A DNA stretch of 64,000 bases from an uncultured Acetatifactor sp. (lineage in GTDB: Bacteria > Bacillota > Clostridia > Lachnospirales > Lachnospiraceae), in NCBI GenBank assembly GCA_910583845.1, contig CAJUAB010000011.1:62001-126000 (forward strand), given 5' to 3'. This document shows positions 58,682-64,000 of this stretch, piece after piece. The position numbers and the translations under genes are program-made. The notes beneath the pieces are model-generated. The model was not told where the DNA came from, made no database searches, and saw only the letters and a list, made by a program, of their open reading frames with translations. Every line of letters starts with the position of its first letter. Positions within the stretch are counted from its first letter, which is position 1.

Positions 58682-61138
58682 ATGAAAAAGGGGAAACAGA
58701 AAACAGAGGTGGTTCTGGCTGAGTCCGGGCAGCAGGCACTCCCGATACCCAAAAAGAAAAAATGGCAGAATATATGGCGGCTGGGAGCGGTACTGTCCCT
58801 GGCGGGCGCGATCGTCATATTGACACATTACCTGAATATCTCCGAGCTCCATCCGTCCGAGCCCTCCATATCCGATCTGTACAATGTGGGAAACTGTACC
58901 GGTTATAACTATGTGCTGTACCGCGATCTCTACAATGTGGTCAACGGCAGTCATATGAGCTTTGATCAGCTGTATGGCATGTCTGACGGGGAAGGGCAGG
59001 AGCTGGATCTGAGCAGCGCCCTGGTAGAACAGGGCCAGGCTCTCCTTATGGACGCGTCGGAATATGACGGCGAAAATATGGACGCGTCGGAATATGACGG
59101 CACAGAGGAAAAGATACGGCAGCTCTGGGAATGGGTCATGGACCAGTCCCTGTATAATGTGTATGCCTGCCTGGATGAGTATCTGGATTCCCTGAGCCAG
59201 GATATGCAGGGGAAAATGGGGGTCCTTGACTATTGGATGCAGGACCATAAATCGGGAACCATCGTCACCAACACTTTACAGACGGAGAAGGGACAGGACT
59301 TTCTGACGCAGGAATATGCTGTCTGGTTCAGGATGGACTATGATGCGGCAGGTAATTTTTCAGTCAAGGCCGCCATGGATAATGATGCTAATACTCTGAT
59401 CAAATCTCTTTATGACAGCGTCCGCAAAGGCCTGTACGGAATTTGTATACGGGAGGGGAATCTCAGAAGCTATGTGCCTGAAAATATAGAGATGGCGGAA
59501 TATGAGTATGGTTACGTGGGGATTGCGGCCCTGGATTCCTCCTTTATGAGCCAGCTGGAGCAGCGGGCGCGCAGCTATGGCGGCCCCAAAGACTGCACGG
59601 TTGTCTATGGGATCAAGAACAGCCAGTGGGAGACCATGGCGGGCAATTACCGGGCGGAGATTGACTACACGGATGTCTACAGGGAGTATGAATACAACGG
59701 TCTGGGCAGCGTCTTTCTGACGATTGCCGCGGCGCTCCTGGCCTGGGGCTTTTTTTACGGCAATCCCCGCAGGGAAGAGAAACGGCTGCTCCGGCATTTC
59801 CGCCGGGCTCCGGCGGAGGCGATGGCAGTGGGAATAGCAATGTTTCCGGGAATACATGAGATGGTCATTCACTGGGCCGCCCTATTGTATATGAATAACA
59901 ATCCGGGCTATTATCTTCGCACGGTCTATTGGTGGACCTGGGGAGACAGACTGGCCTATGGCGTGAATCTGCTGGTGGTGGCGGGACTGTTTTTCGCTGC
60001 CTGGTATATGGGCTGCTGTCTGGGGGAGATGCGTCGGCTGGGTGTCAGAGGATACCTGCATAAGCGCATGCTCTGTGTTCAGATCTGGAACTGGTGCAGG
60101 GAACGGGTGCGGCGGTATTACCGTACGCTTGTGAATCTGGATATCACCAGGGATTCCCGCAGGCAGGTGATCAAACTGCTGCTGATCAACGGCATTGTGG
60201 TGCTGCTGCTCTGCACCATGTGGGTGGCGGGCTGGTTTGGAGTCATCATCTATTCGCTCCTTCTGTATTTTGTGGTGAAAAAATATATCAGCGATCTACA
60301 GAAAAAATACAGTATCCTGCTGCGGGCCACCAACGAGATTGCGGACGGCAATCTGGAGGTCAGGATAACGGAGCATCTGGGCGTGTTTGAACCCTTTAAG
60401 CCTCAGATCTACCGGATTGAGGAAGGGTTTCAGAAAGCGGTGGCGGAGGAGGTGAAGAGCCAGCGTATGAAGACGGAATTGATTACCAATGTATCTCACG
60501 ACTTAAAGACCCCCCTGACGGCGATCATCACATATGTGAACCTGCTGAAGGAGGAAAATGTCACCGAGGAGCAGCGGACGCAGTACCTTCAGATTCTGGA
60601 ACAGAAGTCCCTGCGGCTGAAAGCGCTGATTGAGGATCTGTTTGAGGTCAGCAAGGCCAACAGCAGGAATGTGACGTTGAATCTGGTGGATGTGGATATT
60701 GTGAATCTGCTGCGGCAGGTAGAATTTGAGCAGGAGGACCGGCTGGAAGAGAGGAATCTGGCGGTGCGGCTGCGGCTGCCGGAGGAGAAAGTGATCGTGC
60801 GGCTGGACAGCCAGAAAGCGTACCGGATCTATGAGAATCTGTTTGGAAATATCATCAAATATGCTCTGGAAGGGACTCGGATCTATGTGGATCTGGAGCG
60901 GTCCGAAAAGGAAGTGACAGTGCGGCTTAAAAATATCACGGAGCAGGAGATTACGGTGAGCGCCGAGGAACTGACGGAGCGTTTCGTGAGAGGGGACGCC
61001 TCCCGGGGTACGGAGGGAAGCGGCCTGGGGCTGGCTATCGTCCGCAGCTTTACGGAACTGATGGGCGGACGGTTTTCCGTGACGGTGGACGGGGATCTGT
61101 TCACCGCCAGCACCACCTGGGTATTGGAGCAGAACTGA
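58682..61138 (+). CDS. Membrane sensor histidine kinase with large extracellular domain
   Basis: The protein has 818 residues. A transmembrane segment at about 31-49 is followed by an extracellular sensor of nearly 290 residues with no recognised domain, then several transmembrane segments between about 341 and 533. A HAMP-like linker follows (EIADGNLEVRITE), the H-box SHDLKTPLT with the phospho-acceptor near residue 605, and a catalytic domain with the G-box GSGLGLAIV. The sensor contains a tandem 10-residue duplication (MDASEYDG). The ATG at 58682 follows AAAGGGG; a TTG at 58676 is less likely. The ligand is unknown. Confidence 0.93.
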   Translation: MKKGKQKTEVVLAESGQQALPIPKKKKWQNIWRLGAVLSLAGAIVILTHYLNISELHPSEPSISDLYNVGNCTGYNYVLYRDLYNVVNGSHMSFDQLYGMSDGEGQELDLSSALVEQGQALLMDASEYDGENMDASEYDGTEEKIRQLWEWVMDQSLYNVYACLDEYLDSLSQDMQGKMGVLDYWMQDHKSGTIVTNTLQTEKGQDFLTQEYAVWFRMDYDAAGNFSVKAAMDNDANTLIKSLYDSVRKGLYGICIREGNLRSYVPENIEMAEYEYGYVGIAALDSSFMSQLEQRARSYGGPKDCTVVYGIKNSQWETMAGNYRAEIDYTDVYREYEYNGLGSVFLTIAAALLAWGFFYGNPRREEKRLLRHFRRAPAEAMAVGIAMFPGIHEMVIHWAALLYMNNNPGYYLRTVYWWTWGDRLAYGVNLLVVAGLFFAAWYMGCCLGEMRRLGVRGYLHKRMLCVQIWNWCRERVRRYYRTLVNLDITRDSRRQVIKLLLINGIVVLLLCTMWVAGWFGVIIYSLLLYFVVKKYISDLQKKYSILLRATNEIADGNLEVRITEHLGVFEPFKPQIYRIEEGFQKAVAEEVKSQRMKTELITNVSHDLKTPLTAIITYVNLLKEENVTEEQRTQYLQILEQKSLRLKALIEDLFEVSKANSRNVTLNLVDVDIVNLLRQVEFEQEDRLEERNLAVRLRLPEEKVIVRLDSQKAYRIYENLFGNIIKYALEGTRIYVDLERSEKEVTVRLKNITEQEITVSAEELTERFVRGDASRGTEGSGLGLAIVRSFTELMGGRFSVTVDGDLFTASTTWVLEQN
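59048..59107 (+). repeat. Tandem 30-nt duplication in the kinase sensor
   Basis: Two units start at 59048 and 59078; the first 24 nt of each (from ATGGACGCGTCGG) are identical. They encode MDASEYDG twice. The exact identity points to a recent slippage event. Confidence 0.85.
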
Positions 61139-61144
61139 CCAAGG

Positions 61145-62038
61145 TTATGCTTTGCCGACCTGCTCCAGGAAGGCGCTCATGGCTGCGGAAGGCCTGGCGG
61201 ACCGGGGATAGGCAAAGCCGATGCGGCGGGAGGGAACAGGCTCTCTGATGGAACATTCCACCAGGGAGCCTTCTTTCAGTTCCCTTTGGACAAACTCACC
61301 GATGACGCAGGCGATTCCCAGGCCGATGCGGGCGAAATCAATGAGCAGGTCCATGGTGGTGACTTCCACCTGATGCTCCATGGTGATGTTCTGCAGCAGC
61401 ATATGCTTATCCATATATTGACGGGTCACATTATTTTTGTTCAGCAGCAGAAAGGTGCCCTGGGTCAGCAGGTCCCCGTTTTCCGCGGACTGTTCTTGCA
61501 GCTTTTCCAGATACTCCGGAGAACAGACAAAGATGTCATGAATTTCCCGGATGGGGAGAAAGGCCAGATGGCTGTTTTCCATACGGTCGCTCTCGCCCAC
61601 CAGCCCCAGGTCCAGCGTTCCGTTTTCTAGGGACGCCATGGTCTCATAGGTGGACTGACAGGACAGGGACACCTTTACATAGGGATTGGCGGCGATATAG
61701 TCCTGCAAATAGGGCAGCAGCACATATTTGCACAGGGTGGTGCTGACGCCGATGGAAAGGCTGCCGGCTCCCAGCAGGTCATTTCTGCTGATCATTTCCT
61801 CTCCCTGGCGGATGGCCTGAAAAGCGGTGTCCAGATGCTTATACAGGAGCTGACCGTTCTCCGTCAATGTGACACCCCGGGAACTGCGGATCAGCAGGGG
61901 CGAGGCAAAGGATTCCTCCAGCCGCGAGATGGATTTGCTTACGGCGGGCTGGCTGATATACAGCTTTTTTGCGGCGGCAGAAATATTGCCGCACTTGGCC
62001 ACAGTGTAGAAGATGTGATATAAATTCAACTGGTTCAT
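61145..62038 (-). CDS. LysR family transcriptional regulator
   Basis: This 297-residue regulator has an N-terminal winged helix-turn-helix (AKKLYISQPAVSKSISRLE, residues about 23-42) and a LysR effector domain (SIGVSTTLCKYVLLPYLQ, DLGLVGESDRME). The closest style is the CysL/CbbR-like group, but the effector is not evident. The stop codon lies 7 nt from the end of the histidine kinase on the other strand. No divergent partner gene sits within 300 nt. A GAGAGGT site precedes the start codon. Confidence 0.93.
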   Translation of the reverse strand: MNQLNLYHIFYTVAKCGNISAAAKKLYISQPAVSKSISRLEESFASPLLIRSSRGVTLTENGQLLYKHLDTAFQAIRQGEEMISRNDLLGAGSLSIGVSTTLCKYVLLPYLQDYIAANPYVKVSLSCQSTYETMASLENGTLDLGLVGESDRMENSHLAFLPIREIHDIFVCSPEYLEKLQEQSAENGDLLTQGTFLLLNKNNVTRQYMDKHMLLQNITMEHQVEVTTMDLLIDFARIGLGIACVIGEFVQRELKEGSLVECSIREPVPSRRIGFAYPRSARPSAAMSAFLEQVGKA

Positions 62039-62105
62039 GGGTAATACCTCTCTTTAAGCTATAGAAAGTCAATCCTCATTCTGAAAGAGGGTAAGCTCTG
62101 ACTTG

Positions 62106-62134
62106 ATTATAAAAGATCTGTCCCCTGTGTGCAA
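62106..62134 (-). promoter_or_regulatory. Possible lysR promoter
   Basis: On the minus strand TTGCAC (62134-62129) and TATAAT (62111-62106) are 17 nt apart. The -10 box is perfect and the -35 box is weak. Confidence 0.38.
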
Positions 62135-62169
62135 CGCATATTTACAGGTTTGTGTTCAGCGGGGGACAT

Positions 62170-62188
62170 TTTCCTGTCAGACAGGAAA
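62170..62188. promoter_or_regulatory. Perfect 9-1-9 palindrome upstream of perR
   Basis: TTTCCTGTC and GACAGGAAA flank a single A. It lies 44 nt before the perR -35 box and behind the lysR promoter, so it could be an operator for either gene. Confidence 0.45.
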
Positions 62189-62231
62189 CTCCGGATATTG
62201 GAAAGTATAGGAAAAAATTCTGCGGAGGCTC

Positions 62232-62260
62232 TCGACAGAATGGAAAAAAAGTATTATAAT
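62232..62260 (+). promoter_or_regulatory. perR promoter
   Basis: TCGACA at 62232-62237 and TATAAT at 62255-62260 are 17 nt apart. The last base of the -10 is the first base of the PerR box. Confidence 0.72.
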
Positions 62261-62274
62261 TAGAATCATTCTAA
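62260..62274. promoter_or_regulatory. PerR box (autoregulatory operator)
   Basis: TTAGAATCATTCTAA is a perfect 7-1-7 inverted repeat of the PerR type (consensus TTATAATnATTATAA). It covers the end of the -10 box and the transcript start, so binding should repress perR and the receptor gene. Confidence 0.78.
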
Positions 62275-62383
62275 ATTTGAGATGGCAGAACAGTGTATAC
62301 GCCGCTCATGTGTTCCGTCCAACTGAAGATGCCTGTAGATCCACCGTTTTGCCACAATCCGGTTTTGCCTGGAAAGGAGTATT

Positions 62384-62785
62384 ATGACCCGTAATGCGAA
62401 AAGAATTTTAGAGATCATTGATACCTCCTGCGAACACTTATCCGCGGAACAGGTATTTCAGCGGCTGAAGGAATGCAATCAAGGTGTTGTTCTGGCCACC
62501 GTATACAACAATCTGACAACCCTGTATAAGCAGGGACTTGTCCGCAAAATTTCGGTGGAAGGCTGTCCGGACCGCTATGACAACATGCGGCAGCACGATC
62601 ATCTTGTATGCAGAAACTGCGGAAAACTGAGGGATATCCAACTGGAGGACCTGACAGAAAAACTACAGGAACGGACAGGGATTCCCATACTTTCCTATGA
62701 TCTGAAAATTCATTATTTGTGCGCGGATTGCAGTGCTGTTCAATTACCCGGACATAACAATTCAGGAAAGGACCCGATACTATGA
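62384..62785 (+). CDS. perR: Peroxide-responsive Fur-family repressor PerR
   Basis: The protein has 133 residues. The winged-helix motif (HLSAEQVFQRL, TVYNNLTTLYKQGLV) is followed by the metal region RYDNMRQHDHLVC. Residues matching the PerR regulatory ligands His37, Asp85, His91, His93 and Asp104 of Bacillus subtilis are all present (Asp in RYD, two His in QHDH, Asp in LRDI). The pairs CRNC and CADC hold structural zinc. This favours PerR over Fur or Zur. A GGAAAGGAG site precedes the ATG, and a PerR box lies in its promoter. It overlaps the next gene by 4 nt. Confidence 0.9.
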   Translation: MTRNAKRILEIIDTSCEHLSAEQVFQRLKECNQGVVLATVYNNLTTLYKQGLVRKISVEGCPDRYDNMRQHDHLVCRNCGKLRDIQLEDLTEKLQERTGIPILSYDLKIHYLCADCSAVQLPGHNNSGKDPIL

Positions 62786-64000
62786 AAATCAGGAAAAAAG
62801 CATTTGATACGACTCTTGCGTCTATCTCCAGACTTGTGCCCATGAACTATGATCCTCAAAATGGGGCGCTTAACGATATCCATCAGCGTCTGATGAGGGG
62901 ACGGGGAGAATTTGAACGGGCCACGACAAAGTGTATGGACGCCGTCATACGCATGAGCGCCATGGATCTGACACTGGAAACCAGCGCCTCCGTTATAGAG
63001 CAGGTCAACACTTCGACTGTCTCGGCGGTGGAAATGATCAGTGGAGCGGCGGATTCCACCGCGAAAATTGCCTCGGAGGTGACAAAAGCGCATGAGAATC
63101 TGACAGCCACGATCCTTGAGGTCTCCGGTGAATCCGGTCATATTATGGAGGATATCCGCAACTGTGAAAATGAGCTGACAGCCATTTCCGGACTGTCCGC
63201 CAACGCCATTTCCACGGCCCAGGGGATGAAGAATGATCTCTATGGACTACTTGAGGTCATTGAAAACATGACAAAGGTAGTGGATGCGATCAACGCGATC
63301 TCCTCCCAGACAAATCTTCTGGCGTTAAACGCATCTATTGAAGCCGCGCGCGCCGGGGATGCCGGAAAAGGATTTTCCGTTGTGGCGGAAGAGATCCGCA
63401 CTCTTGCGGAGGAGACAAAAAATCTGACCAAGCGCATGGGAACTTTTGTGAATGCCGTACAGGATGCTTCCCGCAAGAGCTCCGACAGTGTTGACACCAC
63501 AGTGGCCGAGTTGGAACATATCAATGAAAATATTCAGAATGTCTGGAAGATTACCGGAAACAACCGCAAGGGCATGGACCAGATTAACGACTCTGTCTCT
63601 TCTCTGGCGGCTGTCAGCGAAGAGATCAGCAGCTCCATGTTTGAACTGGACAATCAGATGCAGCATGTGAGCGACGAATGTCAGCGGCTGCATGGCAATG
63701 CAGAGTCTCTTACAGAATCCAGCCGCTCGATTTCGGAGCTTGTGGAACCCTCGAAGGCCATCGAAAAGCATTTGGAAGAATCCACAAAGATTATGGGGGC
63801 CATGGCACAGGACGCGTTTTACATGCTGGATAATCAGGTTCTTCTGAACTGTCTGAACAGCGCGGTGGACGCCCACCGCAACTGGCTGAACACCCTGCGG
63901 GAAATGGCGGACAGCGGAGCGTTAAAGGTCCTACAGACCGACTGCACCAAGTGTGGACTGGGGCATTTCTATTATGCGTTTAAACCGGTCCATCCACAGA
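62782..64000 (+). CDS. Soluble methyl-accepting chemotaxis protein with C-terminal CZB domain (partial)
   Basis: The frame runs from ATG 62782, overlapping the perR stop, to the window end, giving 406 residues; the 3' end is missing. There is no transmembrane segment, so it is cytoplasmic. Residues about 60-340 form the MCP signalling coiled coil, with the hairpin tip AISSQTNLLALNASIEAARAG (positions about 173-193; key part QTNLLALNA). From about 350 onward the sequence DAHRNWLN and CGLGHFYY match the chemoreceptor zinc-binding (CZB) domain with its His and Cys ligands. CZB receptors sense zinc state or hypochlorous acid. Coupling to PerR suggests a role in oxidant sensing. Confidence 0.88.
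   Translation, partial: MKIRKKAFDTTLASISRLVPMNYDPQNGALNDIHQRLMRGRGEFERATTKCMDAVIRMSAMDLTLETSASVIEQVNTSTVSAVEMISGAADSTAKIASEVTKAHENLTATILEVSGESGHIMEDIRNCENELTAISGLSANAISTAQGMKNDLYGLLEVIENMTKVVDAINAISSQTNLLALNASIEAARAGDAGKGFSVVAEEIRTLAEETKNLTKRMGTFVNAVQDASRKSSDSVDTTVAELEHINENIQNVWKITGNNRKGMDQINDSVSSLAAVSEEISSSMFELDNQMQHVSDECQRLHGNAESLTESSRSISELVEPSKAIEKHLEESTKIMGAMAQDAFYMLDNQVLLNCLNSAVDAHRNWLNTLREMADSGALKVLQTDCTKCGLGHFYYAFKPVHPQ

Larger units (their letters stand above)
62039..62383 (+). other. 345-nt control region between lysR and perR
   Basis: No gene is present. The region holds a candidate lysR promoter on the minus strand, a perfect 19-nt palindrome at 62170-62188, a GTCCCC/GGGGAC inverted repeat flanking it at 62120 and 62162, and the perR promoter with its PerR box at 62232-62274. 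The perR leader is about 115 nt long. Confidence 0.6.

Overview
The window is a contiguous, gene-dense piece of a Gram-positive chromosome, most likely a spore-forming member of the Lachnospiraceae (Clostridia). The evidence is the Firmicute order of two housekeeping clusters (DUF177-rpmF-plsX-acpP-rnc-smc-ftsY and ylxM-ffh-rpsP-khpA-rimM-trmD), the sporulation pair yqfC-yqfD followed by phoH-ybeY, a BofC-like and a SpoVB-like protein, purine-rich Shine-Dalgarno sites and consensus TTGACA/TATAAT promoters. The DNA looks moderately GC-rich. No rRNA, tRNA, CRISPR array, prophage or insertion sequence was found. The genus cannot be fixed from the sequence alone.

Layout. 1-949: end of a trp operon (trpB tail, trpA). 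1182-3245: accessory genes, namely a small P-loop kinase overlapping an R2K/DUF4343-type ATP-grasp enzyme, then a short degenerate MreB-like protein. 3578-8201: polyamine ABC transporter potABCD with an enlarged PotA and a membrane-anchored PotD. 8288-16223: DUF177, L32, phospholipid/fatty-acid genes, RNase III, SMC and FtsY. 16302-18617: threonine ammonia-lyase and a YitT-type membrane protein. 18714-23466: SRP and ribosome/tRNA maturation genes, ending in a TrmD fused to a GNAT acetyltransferase. 23468-30506: a heptad-repeat coiled-coil gene on the minus strand, pyrimidine-nucleoside phosphorylase, sporulation genes, PhoH, YbeY and a flippase. 30600-37858: BofC-like protein, two flavoproteins, proB, DUF896, 5-formyl-THF cyclo-ligase and proA. 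38068-45994: flotillin, peptidase T, MiaB, a MetH without reactivation domain and a SUFU-domain protein. 46215-50217: branched-chain amino acid genes ilvB, two ilvN paralogues and ilvC. 50333-56366: a large lipoprotein divergent from a TldD/TldE pair, then a DedA protein. 56554-64000: lipid glycosyltransferase, a two-component system, a LysR regulator, and a PerR regulator overlapping a soluble chemoreceptor with a CZB domain that runs off the window.

Many genes overlap by 4 nt or lie within 40 nt of the next, so most transcription units are long. Credible promoters lie before DUF177, ylxM, ilvB, the second ilvN and perR, and clear terminators after rpmF, ilvA and ilvC.

The most notable unexplained signals are non-coding: a 75-nt tandem repeat with compensatory base changes whose third iteration forms the khpA ribosome-binding site and start; a dispersed two-hairpin element directly upstream of the yitT-like and dedA genes; a shared palindrome upstream of rnc and pepT; and strong hairpins that reach or abut the Shine-Dalgarno sites of yqfC and phoH. 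Among proteins, the TrmD-GNAT fusion, the kinase/ATP-grasp pair, the degenerate MreB and the PerR-CZB receptor operon stand out.
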